The notes beneath the pieces are model-generated. The model had not been told where the DNA came from. It did no database searches and saw only the letters and a list, made by a program, of their open reading frames with translations. A program made the position numbers and the translations under genes. A DNA stretch of 64,000 bases from Methanomicrobium sp. W14 (lineage in GTDB: Archaea > Halobacteriota > Methanomicrobia > Methanomicrobiales > Methanomicrobiaceae): positions 868,001-932,000 of the forward strand of contig NZ_JAGGMM010000001.1 in NCBI RefSeq assembly GCF_017875315.1, read 5' to 3'. Positions 35,920 through 45,438 of this stretch are shown in pieces. Position 1 is the first letter of the stretch. Each line of letters opens with the position of its first letter.

Positions 35920-36090
35920 TTAATCTTCTATTTCGATAGGCTCGAATTTGTTCTTTCTGGCACCGCACCTCGGGCATACCCAGTCGTCAGGAAGGTCTTC
36001 AAAAGCAGTTCCCTTAGCAATTCCCGATGCCGAATCACCCAGGCGTTCATCATAAATATATCCGCATTTTTTGCATTTCCATACTTTCAT
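35920..36090 (-). CDS. rubredoxin, upstream copy
   Basis: 56 aa, first gene of the oxygen-defence operon. CxxC motifs: [15 protein letters not shown] and [13 protein letters not shown]. The segment [11 protein letters not shown] is shared residue for residue with the second rubredoxin, and 33 bases there are identical (35980-36012), consistent with tandem duplication or gene conversion. The tail is acidic (EPIEIED). Its start is ATG 36090. Confidence 0.94.
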   Translation of the reverse strand: MKVWKCKKCGYIYDERLGDSASGIAKGTAFEDLPDDWVCPRCGARKNKFEPIEIED

Positions 36091-36357
36091 AATTATGCCT
36101 CAAAAAACCGGAATCTGATGATCCGATCTTTAATGCTTAATTATACGATATGACTTAATAATTTTCTGCCAAAAAAAGCGAAAATATGCCGGAATTATAC
36201 TGCATAAAAGGAGAAACGCAATAAAAATAAAACAAAGGGTTCTGTTTTCCTTTAAAATCATATTTTGACAAAGGTGAAGTCCCGGACATGCAGCATAAAT
36301 TAAATCACTGAATCAAAGTTTAAGGACACCAAAATCAAACAGGAATCAGGAAAAAGA

Positions 36358-38370
36358 CTATTTCTTTTCACAACCTTTCTCGCACTCTAGTTCTGCCACA
36401 ATCTCAACAGGACTTCTGACTTTCTTTACAAGGTAACGAAGCCTCTCAAGTCTTTCGATTCCTATAAAATGCTCTGCCATAACCTTTGCAAATGGCGATA
36501 AAACGACCTTCCCGTCCTTTAAAGAGATATACCCTTTCCTTTTAAGCTGAGGATACACATCAGACATCTCACCTACCATTGTAGAGCACATGGACATAAG
36601 CCCTCTTTCATCGCCCCTGCATACAACCGCATTTGAGATGTACTCTTCGGATGACTCCTCGTCATCATAGACTGGCGCTACTTCTTCCATCTCGCCTTTC
36701 AAAAGACCTATTGCAACTTCCTCTTCGGTAAGTTTTGTATCGTGCGAATAACTTCCTCCGGGTTCTGCCAGTATTACAACCTTTCCAAGGTCGTGATAGT
36801 CGGGCCTTCCGGCACGCCCCATCATCTGGCTGAAGTCCTGAACCGTAAGCCATTTGATTCCCATCGCAAGGGCGTCGAATATGACCTGCGACGCAGGAAA
36901 ATCAACTCCGGCGGCAAGTGCAGCAGTTGTAATAACAGCTGAAATTTCACCTTTTTCAAATTTTTCCTCGATAGCCCTTTTTTCTTTTGCACTCAGACCG
37001 GCATGGTAGGCTTCTGCCTGTCTTCCGATTGCATCAGCGATTTCGTGGCATCTGGCCCTTGAATATGTAAAAACAATCGACTGCCCTTTGTAGCCTTTTG
37101 AAGACTTGTTCCTGTACTCCTGTGTGACAAGTCTTTTTATTGCCTCAATCTTCTGCTTCCTCTCAAGAAATATCAGGTGCCTTTCGAGGGGGACTGGTCT
37201 TTCGTTATATGTGACAAGATTTGCATTGATTTTTTCTGCAAGAAGATGCGGCAGGCCGATTGTTGCGCTAAGGTAGAGAAACTGCGCGTGAGGCGCAATG
37301 TATTTCAGTCTTGATATCAGACCGTCAAGCCTGTGACCACGTTCCGGGTCTTCAAGCGTCTGGACTTCGTCTATAACAACAGTACCTATATTTGGAATAG
37401 TCCGCCCACGTCTCAGGATATTGTCTATTCCTTCGTATGTCCCGACAATAATATTTGATTTCAGTGTTCTCTTTGCGTTAACCTTGTTTTCGGGAATGTT
37501 TATTCTTGAAACACCAGTCTGAAGAGAGACACACAGGAATGGGTACCTCTTTGCAAAACGGCTGTATTTCTGGTTTGCTAGAGCGACAAGCGGAACGAGA
37601 AACAGCATGTTGCCACGTCCCTCGGACTGGTTTTTCACTCCGGCCATCTCACCGATAAACGTCTTTCCGCTTGCTGTTGCCGCAACTACAAGCTGATCCT
37701 TTCCCTCAAGAAGACCTGCTTCAACGCATAACTGCTGAACAGGCATCAGGTCTTTTACTCCTGAAGCTTCCTTGAACCTCCTGGGAAGAGGAAGCTCTTC
37801 AATGTCAGTTGTTTTTGTGACCTTATGCGACTCCAAAACGTCAAATATAGTATTTTTAAGATCTATTCTTTCAGGCTGAACCATTGACAAAACTTTGTCA
37901 AGGTCCATGTACATCTCAAGAAGCCTCTCAAGATGAGAAGTTGATATCCCGCCCATTTTGCCCAGAAAGCCAATCTCACGTCTGAGCTCATTTTCGGCGC
38001 ACTGAAGGCAGATATACTCTTTTCCGTATTTTACAGCATTTTTCTTTTTCAGAGGAGTTATCCTGTTTTCGAGGATACACATACGGCAGGCACGGACATA
38101 ACCAAAGTTAATCTGCAGATCGTTTAAAAAGGACTCAAAATTTTTGCTCTCGCACGTTAACCGTACATCGGAATTTCTCAAAGCTGAGATAAGCTCCTTT
38201 GTAGGCGCATGCGAAAGCTGTCTTTTGCCGGTAATTCTAAGGCGGTAGTTTTTCGGCCGAAAGCCTTTGGATGTCTTTGCAAGTTCCACCGCACCTTCTG
38301 CTTCAACAATATGCTTATCATAAAAAAAGAGTTTATAATCGCCGCGCTGCGGGCTGACAATTACTTTCAT
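36358..38370 (-). CDS. archaeal DEAD/DEAH-box helicase with N-terminal zinc-binding domain
   Basis: 670 aa. The first ~210 residues form a family-specific domain with two cysteine pairs (ACRMCILEN and CLQCAENEL), likely a zinc finger; I recall it as DUF5814. Superfamily 2 helicase motifs follow: VVAATASGKTFIGE (I), LVPLVALANQ (Ia), VVIDEVQTL (DEVQ, II), LSATIG (III), ITTAALAAGVDFPAS (V) and QMMGRAGRPD (VI). Substrate unknown. It overlaps the upstream COG1497-type regulator gene by 4 bases, so they are co-translated. Confidence 0.9.
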   Translation of the reverse strand: MKVIVSPQRGDYKLFFYDKHIVEAEGAVELAKTSKGFRPKNYRLRITGKRQLSHAPTKELISALRNSDVRLTCESKNFESFLNDLQINFGYVRACRMCILENRITPLKKKNAVKYGKEYICLQCAENELRREIGFLGKMGGISTSHLERLLEMYMDLDKVLSMVQPERIDLKNTIFDVLESHKVTKTTDIEELPLPRRFKEASGVKDLMPVQQLCVEAGLLEGKDQLVVAATASGKTFIGEMAGVKNQSEGRGNMLFLVPLVALANQKYSRFAKRYPFLCVSLQTGVSRINIPENKVNAKRTLKSNIIVGTYEGIDNILRRGRTIPNIGTVVIDEVQTLEDPERGHRLDGLISRLKYIAPHAQFLYLSATIGLPHLLAEKINANLVTYNERPVPLERHLIFLERKQKIEAIKRLVTQEYRNKSSKGYKGQSIVFTYSRARCHEIADAIGRQAEAYHAGLSAKEKRAIEEKFEKGEISAVITTAALAAGVDFPASQVIFDALAMGIKWLTVQDFSQMMGRAGRPDYHDLGKVVILAEPGGSYSHDTKLTEEEVAIGLLKGEMEEVAPVYDDEESSEEYISNAVVCRGDERGLMSMCSTMVGEMSDVYPQLKRKGYISLKDGKVVLSPFAKVMAEHFIGIERLERLRYLVKKVRSPVEIVAELECEKGCEKK

Positions 38371-39179
38371 GAGGTTATCAGATCATGAATGACATAGCGC
38401 ATACCTGACGATTCAAGCCGTTTTAGAAAATCGGTGAACTCCTCATCAACTATGACTATTGCACTCTCAAGCCCGTGAATCGCGGCTTCTACAACCCCTT
38501 CAGCGGCACCGAAGAATATATCAGGCTTTTTACCTGCATTTTTTATTGCAATATCGGCCTCAATACCTACTGCTCCGGTAAATTCCACTTTTTCCAGAAT
38601 GTCATGAAGAATTTCAGGCGATACCTTTTCAGAACCGCCTCTTTGTATACGCGGAACCTTGCAGACATGAATAAGGCCGTATGAATGATCAATTATTCCT
38701 TCAAGATTGGATATTCCGATGTCCATCCCGCTCTTTGCACCGGAAACCGCAGTTCCCTCGGCACTCTGTTCTTTGTATGAAGCATGCAGAAAGCCCTTAT
38801 TCATGTAAACTCCGACTTTGTCTCCGGCATTTATATTGCAGTCGGCAATTGCAGTCCACACGGAAACCTGCTGCACTATGTCCCTTGTAATATGTTTTGC
38901 ATAAGATTCAAGAGCTTCCGCGTTATTGATTACCCATTCCACACCCTTCGGGGTGATAACATAACTTCCACGTCCCTGCGACTTGACCATCTCGTCGTCA
39001 ACAAGTTCACGTATGTACTCGGAAACAGCCTGAGGGGTTACGCCCATTTTAACCGCAATCTCCTGCTGTCTTACTGACGGCTGATGCTCTGCAATTTCTA
39101 CAAGAATCTGAAACTTAGTGGCCTCTCTTTTACTCCTGAGAATTATATAGAGAGGATCATTCTCCTTTATTTTCAACAA
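38367..39179 (-). CDS. HTH transcriptional regulator, COG1497-like
   Basis: 270 aa. A winged helix-turn-helix occupies residues ~18-75 (KREATKFQILVEIAEHQPSV; KMGVTPQAVSEYIRELVDD; VITPKGVEWV). The remaining ~190 residues are an archaeal-specific domain, probably ligand-sensing (GAVGIEADIAIKNAGKKPDI). It starts at ATG 39179 and overlaps the helicase gene by 4 bases; the upstream regulator gene overlaps it by 23 bases. Target genes are unknown, but translational coupling suggests work with the helicase. Confidence 0.85.
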   Translation of the reverse strand: MLKIKENDPLYIILRSKREATKFQILVEIAEHQPSVRQQEIAVKMGVTPQAVSEYIRELVDDEMVKSQGRGSYVITPKGVEWVINNAEALESYAKHITRDIVQQVSVWTAIADCNINAGDKVGVYMNKGFLHASYKEQSAEGTAVSGAKSGMDIGISNLEGIIDHSYGLIHVCKVPRIQRGGSEKVSPEILHDILEKVEFTGAVGIEADIAIKNAGKKPDIFFGAAEGVVEAAIHGLESAIVIVDEEFTDFLKRLESSGMRYVIHDLITS

Positions 39180-39672
39180 AAACCAACCCCTGTCCTTTTA
39201 CATCCAGAATCGGCAGGCGTTTGGCAAGACCTTTTATTAGAACAGGACTTACCTCATATTTCCTTGCAAGATCATTCACAGATGTGTTTCCCGCACGTAC
39301 ATCCTTTTCAACCTCGTCAACAAGATTTCTCAATGATTCGTCTGCAGATATTGATATGTTTATTATATCTCCAAGGTCTTCCATCGTACACTGAAAATTA
39401 GCACGGAACTTGCTGTATGTAGTTTTATATTCCTTTGAAGGTTTCTCACCTGGTTTTGGCATTCTCCACTGTTCTTCTACCAGATTACCCTTTTTAAGGA
39501 TGGCAAGACAGTCTTTTACTTTACTCTCATCGTATCCTTCTGAAAGCTCCTTTTCTGTCATCCAGTTTTTACTGAGCAAAACGTACATTTGCTTGAAGTC
39601 CGAATCATTAAAAGTAATCAGAAGTGGAACAAGATCCAAAGGATCATTTACTATTCTAATATGCCCCGTCAA
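39157..39672 (-). CDS. ArsR-like winged-helix regulator
   Basis: 171 aa from a proposed TTG at 39672 (MTGHIRIVNDPLDLVPLLIT). The open frame continues to an ATG at 39756, but the added residues are hydrophobic read-through of AT-rich DNA containing TATA-like sequence. An HTH region is seen in KQMYVLLSKNWMTEKELSEG and DCLAILKKGNLVEEQ; a C-terminal helical HTH-like part is VNDLARKYEVSPVLIKGLAK. It overlaps the next regulator by 23 bases. Start choice uncertain. Confidence 0.75.
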   Translation of the reverse strand: MTGHIRIVNDPLDLVPLLITFNDSDFKQMYVLLSKNWMTEKELSEGYDESKVKDCLAILKKGNLVEEQWRMPKPGEKPSKEYKTTYSKFRANFQCTMEDLGDIINISISADESLRNLVDEVEKDVRAGNTSVNDLARKYEVSPVLIKGLAKRLPILDVKGQGLVFVENKGE

Positions 39673-39843
39673 AGTAAAAACCCAATAAATATATGTCCTG
39701 TAAAGAAATAAAACTATTTCAGGATTGATATAATAAAAAGGGTTATCTCCGGTCATGAACGAAGGACATTATACAGCAAAACCCGGGGAATATTTTTCAG
39801 CCCGATCTAAAACGTCATTTCAAAGTGACAGAGCAGGGTACTT

Positions 39844-42060
39844 ATGCGAAAAAACGGTCAGATAATCATTAAAGGCATCGTTCAGGGGGTGGGGTTCAGA
39901 CCTTTTGTATATTCTCAGGCTGCAAAATACCAGATATCCGGCAGCGTCAAAAACCTGGGTAGTGAAGTCAGGATAAACGCATTCGGGGACAAATTTGAGG
40001 ACTTTCTGTCATCATTATATGCAGGGACACCCCTTTCAAAAATAGACAGCATAACAGTTACTGAGGCAAAAGAGGAGGCCCCAAAAGGCTTTCGCATAGA
40101 AAAAAGCTCTGAAGGGAGCCTTTCAGGTTTCATTCCCCAGGATGTTGCCATATGCAAAGAATGCATATCCGATATATTTAAAAAAGGAGGCAGATATGAA
40201 AACTACTGGGCTACGTCCTGCGTCAACTGCGGGCCAAGGTATAGCATAATAAAGGAGGTCCCTTATGACAGGGAAAGGACAACAATGGATAATTTCCCTA
40301 TGTGCCCGGAGTGCTCTGAAGAATACTCGGACCCTCATTCAAGAAGGCACCATGCCCAGACAATAGCCTGCGAAAAATGCGGTCCTGCACTCTCCCTGCT
40401 TGATAAAAACGGAAATAATATCCAGACCGCAGACCCGATAGAAAAAACAGCATGCCTTCTTGATTCCGGAAAAATAGTTGCAATAAAAGGGATTGGGGGA
40501 TTTCATATAGCATGCTGCGGCGAATCCGCCCCCAGATTAAAGCAATGCCTTGGGAGGTCAGAACAGGCTCTTGCAATAATGGCAAAAGAAGATTTTATCC
40601 AAAAGATTGCAGAAGTCAGTGATTCGGAAAAAGAAATTCTTAACAGCCCAGAACACCCGATAGTAGTGCTCTACAAAAAAAAGCATGACTCTTATATGGA
40701 TATAAGCAACCTTGACACGATAGGGTGCATGCTTCCTTACAGCGGACTTCACCACCTTATTTTTTCAAAACTTAAAAGCCCGTATCTTATAATGACAAGC
40801 GCAAACGCACCTGGTAACCCCATGGTAACAGAGACGGAAGAGGCAATCCTAAAGCTTGACAGGTGCGTTGACTTCTTCCTGACGCACAACAGGCATATAC
40901 AAAACCGCTGTGACGACTCAGTAGTAAGAGAGGGTTACCTTATAAGGCTTTCACGCGGGTATGCCCCTAAAAGAACGGCAGTCGACCTTGGGAAAAAATG
41001 TATTCTCGGTGCAGGCCCCGAACTATATTCCAACATTTCTGTATACAAGCAAGGGTTTTGCTGCACATCACCTCACATTGGAAACATTACAAACCCTTCA
41101 ACACTTGAATACCTTGAAAAAACTGTTGAAAATCTTAAAAATCTGACCGGCTCAAAATTTGATCTGATAGCACATGACCTGCATCCGCAGTTCCTTTCAA
41201 CCAGATTTGCAAAAACACTTGCAGAAAAAACAGGTGCCAAGACATTTGCAGTACAGCACCATAAGGCCCATATCGCAGCGGCAATGCAGAAAAACGAGGC
41301 ATGTATAGGAATTGCGCTTGACGGAGTCGGCCTAGGCGATGACGGAACAATCTGGGGAGGCGAAATTTTTGCAGGTGATCTATGTTCTTTAAAACGGGCT
41401 GCTCACCTTGAGACTGTAAAAATGCCCGGCGGAGACCTTGCAACAGAATTCCCTGAAAGGATGCTTTACGGAATAATGCCCACAGACGACGTTAAAGACC
41501 TCCTTTTCTCGCGTGGATGGAAAGAAAACGAAATTCACATTCTTGACAGACAGATAAAGACAGGATTCAATGTTCATATGACAAGCAGTGCCGGAAGAAT
41601 ACTTGACGCTGCATCTGCTCTTCTTGGAATATGCCGCAGAAGAACATATGAGGGAGAGCCTGCGATGAAACTTGAAGCGGCCGCATCGGGTGGTAAAGCG
41701 GAAAACTGGGACTTAGAGGTATCAGAAAAAGACGGATGCTTCGTCTTATCTACAACCGACCTTCTGAAAAAGGCTTACGAAAGCACCGGCAGGCTTTCCC
41801 TGCCTGATATTGCTGCTTCAATCCAGTATAACCTTGCAAAAAATTTTGCAAAAATTGCAACAGATCTGGCTGAAAATTATGAAACCAAAAACGTCGCACT
41901 TTCAGGAGGAGTCTGCATAAATCACATAATAAGAGAGACAATAAAAAATGAAATCAGCAAAGCCGGCCTGAAACTTATTATCAACAGAGAATACCCGTTC
42001 GGAGACGGGTGCATATCCTATGGCCAGTGTATATACGCAGGATACAATTATGATAAATAA
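39844..42060 (+). CDS. hypF: carbamoyltransferase HypF, [NiFe] hydrogenase maturation
   Basis: 738 aa, full length. HypF converts carbamoyl phosphate and ATP to the carbamoyl-adenylate that becomes hydrogenase cyanide ligands. Domains in order: acylphosphatase (IIKGIVQGVGFRPFVYSQA, 1-~90), two zinc-finger pairs (CKECI, CVNCGPRYS, CPECSEEYSD, CEKCGPAL), a YrdC-like domain (GKIVAIKGIGGFHIACC) and a Kae1-like domain (HHKAHIAAAMQ, ALSGGVCINH). Its partner HypE is not in the window. Confidence 0.96.
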   Translation: MRKNGQIIIKGIVQGVGFRPFVYSQAAKYQISGSVKNLGSEVRINAFGDKFEDFLSSLYAGTPLSKIDSITVTEAKEEAPKGFRIEKSSEGSLSGFIPQDVAICKECISDIFKKGGRYENYWATSCVNCGPRYSIIKEVPYDRERTTMDNFPMCPECSEEYSDPHSRRHHAQTIACEKCGPALSLLDKNGNNIQTADPIEKTACLLDSGKIVAIKGIGGFHIACCGESAPRLKQCLGRSEQALAIMAKEDFIQKIAEVSDSEKEILNSPEHPIVVLYKKKHDSYMDISNLDTIGCMLPYSGLHHLIFSKLKSPYLIMTSANAPGNPMVTETEEAILKLDRCVDFFLTHNRHIQNRCDDSVVREGYLIRLSRGYAPKRTAVDLGKKCILGAGPELYSNISVYKQGFCCTSPHIGNITNPSTLEYLEKTVENLKNLTGSKFDLIAHDLHPQFLSTRFAKTLAEKTGAKTFAVQHHKAHIAAAMQKNEACIGIALDGVGLGDDGTIWGGEIFAGDLCSLKRAAHLETVKMPGGDLATEFPERMLYGIMPTDDVKDLLFSRGWKENEIHILDRQIKTGFNVHMTSSAGRILDAASALLGICRRRTYEGEPAMKLEAAASGGKAENWDLEVSEKDGCFVLSTTDLLKKAYESTGRLSLPDIAASIQYNLAKNFAKIATDLAENYETKNVALSGGVCINHIIRETIKNEISKAGLKLIINREYPFGDGCISYGQCIYAGYNYDK

Positions 42061-42079
42061 AACAGGTTTATAAATCGCT

Positions 42080-42460
42080 TTAACTTAGTGCTTCCCTGAC
42101 AATATTCAGCAGATTTTCAGAACGGAACGGTTTTTTAAGAGCACCGCAAAATCCGTATTCTTTTGGTTTGTCCATCGCACCCTGAGCTGAATCTCCGCTT
42201 GTGATAATTACTTTAATATCAGAGTCTATTTCTCTCATAGGACCCACTATTTCCTTTGCGCCGACATCACCAGGCACTGATACATCCAGTATCGCCATGT
42301 CAAATTTATCTCCCGAATCGTAGTTTTTACTAAATATATCAAGCGCCTGCGAACCTGTACTTGAACATACGACATTATAACCGCCTCTTGTCAGAAACAA
42401 CTTCATTATATCAAGAATCGGTGATTCGTCATCCATCAAAAGAATTTTTGAGCTTGCCAT
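42080..42460 (-). CDS. stand-alone response-regulator receiver protein
   Basis: 126 aa made up of a CheY-like receiver domain alone. The acidic pocket is in ILLMDDESPILD, the phosphorylated aspartate in MAILDVSVPGD, the conserved threonine/serine region in VIITSGDSA and the lysine in ALKKPF. With no output domain it probably relays a signal to another protein. No histidine kinase gene is adjacent. It converges on hypF with a 19-base gap. Confidence 0.9.
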   Translation of the reverse strand: MASSKILLMDDESPILDIMKLFLTRGGYNVVCSSTGSQALDIFSKNYDSGDKFDMAILDVSVPGDVGAKEIVGPMREIDSDIKVIITSGDSAQGAMDKPKEYGFCGALKKPFRSENLLNIVREALS

Positions 42461-42573
42461 AATGATACCCCCAAAGCGCCATCACATTTTGCATTTCAAA
42501 TGCGGCTCTCTATAAAGATATTATCACGATTTATATTGAAACTTGCTGTCAAAGAACTAAAAATAGTATAAGA

Positions 42574-43254
42574 TTAGTTTTTCCTTGAAAACACTGCAAA
42601 TCCCAGCACTGCAATAAACAGTCCGGAAATTACCGTCAGAACAGAAATAGGTGTTGATGTCGGGGTTGTTTCAGGCGTAAGCGTTGCGTGAAGCTTAACG
42701 GTGTCACCTTCTGAAGGATAGTCTGTTATCTGGGAAGTAAACGACGTATAACCATCTTTTTTGACAGTATAGGTTGTATAAGGCGTTGCTGTCGTATATA
42801 CCTGCACTGTAAGTTCACCGTTTGAAGTCACACCTTTGTAGTCGTCATTGAAGTAGACTGATGCGCCGTCAACATTGCAGTATACAGTATAATAACCCAC
42901 GTCACCGCCGATAAGAGTAGGCAACGGAGTGGGGACAGGGTTTAAAGTTGCATAAATGTCCTGTGTCTCTCCAGCTGCAGGGTACCCTGAAATATCCTGG
43001 CTCCAAGTCCCGTATCCGTTCTTTTCAACGGTTATGGTCTTGTATGGCGTTGCTGTCGTGTAAACGGGCACGGTGAGGATATTTGAATACGTCTCTCCCT
43101 TGTAATCACTGTCAAAATAAACTGATGCACCGTCAACATTGCAGTGAATGTTAAACCATGCTTCGTCTCCCCCGACCGTTGCTGCAACAGCAGCAACAGG
43201 TGCCAAAGAAACAAGCAGCCCGAAGAACATTATCATTGCTATTACTTTTTTCAT
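42574..43254 (-). CDS. exported PEGA-repeat surface protein with C-terminal anchor
   Basis: 226 aa from ATG 43254, preceded by GGGTGAT as ribosome-binding site; a start at 43266 is in frame but would have the site inside it. Signal peptide at 1-~25 (MKKVIAMIMFFGLLVS). Two PEGA-like beta repeats of ~75 residues follow, sharing CNVDGASVYF, DYKG and VYTTATPY, then a Thr/Pro linker (TPETTPTSTP) and a membrane helix with RKN tail. It is probably at the cell surface, as in many methanogens. Confidence 0.88.
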   Translation of the reverse strand: MKKVIAMIMFFGLLVSLAPVAAVAATVGGDEAWFNIHCNVDGASVYFDSDYKGETYSNILTVPVYTTATPYKTITVEKNGYGTWSQDISGYPAAGETQDIYATLNPVPTPLPTLIGGDVGYYTVYCNVDGASVYFNDDYKGVTSNGELTVQVYTTATPYTTYTVKKDGYTSFTSQITDYPSEGDTVKLHATLTPETTPTSTPISVLTVISGLFIAVLGFAVFSRKN

Positions 43255-43575
43255 AAAATCACCCATAATTTGTTAGTGATAGACTCTATTGAAATCTCAA
43301 CAGATATAAGTTTATCTAAAATATTATATCCATACTTTGCTAGATTCGTGTTTAATTTTACGGAAGAGTTAATAATCAGTCGAAATTAACAGGACTTAAA
43401 CATGCAAATATGTAAGTAAAAAATGTACTCGCACTGCAATAAAAAGAAATGACAAAACCAAGAAATCCAAAATGGAGTATAACTTTGCGTAAAATTACAG
43501 AAACTTACAATAGTTGCGTTAAAACAGACAATAATAGTCTCTATTATCAGTGATTTTTAATTTAAAAAAAAGGAT
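43255..43575. other. AT-rich gap between PEGA gene and ribosomal operon
   Basis: 321 bases. It holds the terminator of the ribosomal-protein operon at its right side (T-tract, 43561-43571 on the minus strand), a small perfect hairpin ATAATAG-TCT-CTATTAT near 43530-43547, and the presumed promoter and ribosome-binding site of the PEGA gene at its left. No coding frame looks real. Confidence 0.5.
43561..43571 (-). terminator. T-tract terminator of the ribosomal stalk operon
   Basis: Immediately after the P1 stop the minus strand reads CCTTTTTTTTAAATT. This is the expected transcription end of the Spt5-L11-L1-L10-P1 unit. Confidence 0.6.
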
Positions 43576-43902
43576 TTATCCAAAGAGTGCTCCGAGACCG
43601 GCCATGCCGCTCTCTTCCTCTTCTTCTTTCTCCTTTTCCTTGTCCTCTTCCTCGGCTGCTGCCTCTGCAGGAGCTGCCGCTGAAGCCGCTGCTGCCGCAA
43701 CAGGTGCGGCTGCAACTGCTGATTTCTCTATTGCCTCAGCTATGTCAACTCCGTCAAGAGCTGCAATAAGTGCCTTGACACGGCTGTCGTCAACTGCGAT
43801 ACCTGCTGCAGTCATAACTTTTGTGACTGCTTCTTCTGTTATTTCCTTTCCTGCGCTGTGCAGAATAAGTGCTGCGTAGATGTACTCCATTTTATTCACC
43901 AA
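43576..43902 (-). CDS. rpl12: ribosomal stalk protein P1 (archaeal L12)
   Basis: 108 aa. N-terminal dimerisation helices ([20 protein letters not shown]; start at ATG 43890 or the ATG at 43902), an alanine-rich hinge, a Glu/Lys-rich segment and the conserved C-terminal tail [10 protein letters not shown] that binds translation factors. Several copies bind L10 to form the ribosomal stalk. It is the last gene of the operon, 14 bases after L10. Confidence 0.96.
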   Translation of the reverse strand: MVNKMEYIYAALILHSAGKEITEEAVTKVMTAAGIAVDDSRVKALIAALDGVDIAEAIEKSAVAAAPVAAAAASAAAPAEAAAEEEDKEKEKEEEEESGMAGLGALFG

Positions 43903-43916
43903 TTTTTATTATTTTT

Positions 43917-44765
43917 TTACTCGACAAGCGATTTCACTGCGAGTGATTCTCTCTGTGCACGTCCTATAATCAATTCAACAACATCCTTCTCATAGATTGC
44001 CGCTTCAACTGCCAGGTTCTTGGCTTCACGAACTGCCTTGCCGATAATCGCACCGGCAGTTGTAGCAGTCGGATATGCTGCATTGACAGACAGGTTAAAT
44101 GCCTGCTGTGCTGCGAGAATAATATTGTTGAAGTACTCCGTCTCATCAATTGCCAGCGTGCCCGGCTCGAAGAACGTTCCGTCGTAAAATGCAATCTGAA
44201 GACTGAGACCTACGTCTATAGGTCTGATGTCAAGCTTGGACAGAACATCAGCCATCTTTTCATTGATCTCTTCACCTGCTTTTACTACGGTTTTCGTTTC
44301 GCGAATTACTACCTTGCCGCTTTCAATGGCAGCCGGAATTCCTGCCTGCTGCAGTGTACCGACAATAGGTCCCGGCGGAAACGCTGTAGGACCTTTGGAG
44401 ATAACGACATCCTCCGGCGCTGTATCACCGGGTTTTGCCACCATCTTTGTCATGGTATCCTGAAGCTTTCTGTAGAGTTTAAACGGATTTTCGTTTGTAT
44501 AGATCATCGCACTCTGACCGTCAATATATCCGGCGGTTTTTCCGATCTCTCCTCCGAGCTCGGAGAATGCATGCTCAATAAGAGTGTTCCTTGTCATCTT
44601 GAGCACTGCCAAACCGCGAAGATTGCGGCGCATCTGCTGAAGCTGACTTGCCGGAATACCGTGCAGGTCAACAAGACCCGTAAGCTTGTACTCCTTTGAG
44701 AACCTGATGATCTCCTCTACTTCATCCCTTTTCCACTGCGGGAGGTGATGTGTATACAATACCAT
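43917..44765 (-). CDS. rpl10: ribosomal protein L10 (P0), short C-terminus
   Basis: 282 aa. The rRNA-binding N-terminal domain (YKLTGLVDLHGIPASQLQQM, RGLAVLKMTRNTLIEHAF) is followed by the archaeal insertion domain (AFPPGPIVGTLQQAGIPAAI) and helices that bind P1 dimers. It ends SLAVKSLVE; the acidic stalk-tail [10 protein letters not shown]-type ending found on many P0 proteins is absent, so it is shorter than P0 of some archaea (~335 aa). Start at ATG 44765, 1 base after the L1 stop. Confidence 0.93.
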   Translation of the reverse strand: MVLYTHHLPQWKRDEVEEIIRFSKEYKLTGLVDLHGIPASQLQQMRRNLRGLAVLKMTRNTLIEHAFSELGGEIGKTAGYIDGQSAMIYTNENPFKLYRKLQDTMTKMVAKPGDTAPEDVVISKGPTAFPPGPIVGTLQQAGIPAAIESGKVVIRETKTVVKAGEEINEKMADVLSKLDIRPIDVGLSLQIAFYDGTFFEPGTLAIDETEYFNNIILAAQQAFNLSVNAAYPTATTAGAIIGKAVREAKNLAVEAAIYEKDVVELIIGRAQRESLAVKSLVE

Positions 44766-44766
44766 A

Positions 44767-45411
44767 TTACATCATCCTCACTGCAGGGCCCATGGATGTT
44801 TTAACATATACAGAGCGAATGTTCATTGTCCCACTTTCAAGGTTGGATTCAACTTTTTTCATGACAGCATCAATGTTTTCCGCAACGTCTTCAGCAGACA
44901 TACTTACGGAGCCGACCCTGACATGAAAAGTCTTTTTGTCTTTGGAACGGAATTTCACCGAATTCCGGAGACGCTCGACAATAGGTGTTATATCCATTCC
45001 CTGAGGGATAGGCTGAGGCATTTTGCCACGCGGACCGAGCCTTGTACCTAAATAACGCCCTACAAGCGGCATCACAGGTGTTTCGGCAAGGAAAAACATA
45101 TATTCTTCAGCCATTTTCCTGGCTTCGCGTGGTTCTCCTCCCAGACGCTCTATCTCTTCCGGCCCTATGATGAGTTCTACATTTGCAGCTTTTGCCTGCG
45201 TGGTGATATCTCCCTTTCCAAGAACGGCGATCTTCTGGACACGTCCCGTTCCCTTCGGCAGAAGCATAGTCTCATCTATACGGTTCTTTGGCTGCGTCAT
45301 ATCGATGTTCTTAAGGTTGAATGTCAATTCAACACTTTCAGTGAACTTTCGTTTAGGCGCCTTTTCAATAGCCTCGTTCAAGGCCTTTAGAATCTGGACC
45401 CTTTCAACCAT
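44767..45411 (-). CDS. rpl1: ribosomal protein L1
   Basis: 214 aa. Family motifs KRKFTESVELTFNLKNIDM, LLPKGTGRVQKIAVLGKGD, RYLGTRLGPRGKMPQPIPQG and GSVSMSAEDVAENIDAVM are all present. L1 forms the mobile stalk near the E site. In methanogens L1 can repress translation of its own operon by binding the mRNA. A 94-base gap with a strong hairpin separates it from L11. GGAGGT precedes the start at 45411. Confidence 0.96.
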   Translation of the reverse strand: MVERVQILKALNEAIEKAPKRKFTESVELTFNLKNIDMTQPKNRIDETMLLPKGTGRVQKIAVLGKGDITTQAKAANVELIIGPEEIERLGGEPREARKMAEEYMFFLAETPVMPLVGRYLGTRLGPRGKMPQPIPQGMDITPIVERLRNSVKFRSKDKKTFHVRVGSVSMSAEDVAENIDAVMKKVESNLESGTMNIRSVYVKTSMGPAVRMM

Positions 45412-45438
45412 CTTTTACCTCCATAGTTCAGCGACCCG

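Noticed and set aside
43550-43879. A 109-codon plus-strand frame over the P1 gene
   Set aside because: It is the antisense of the repetitive Ala/Glu-rich hinge of P1 and has low-complexity Ser/Ala composition.
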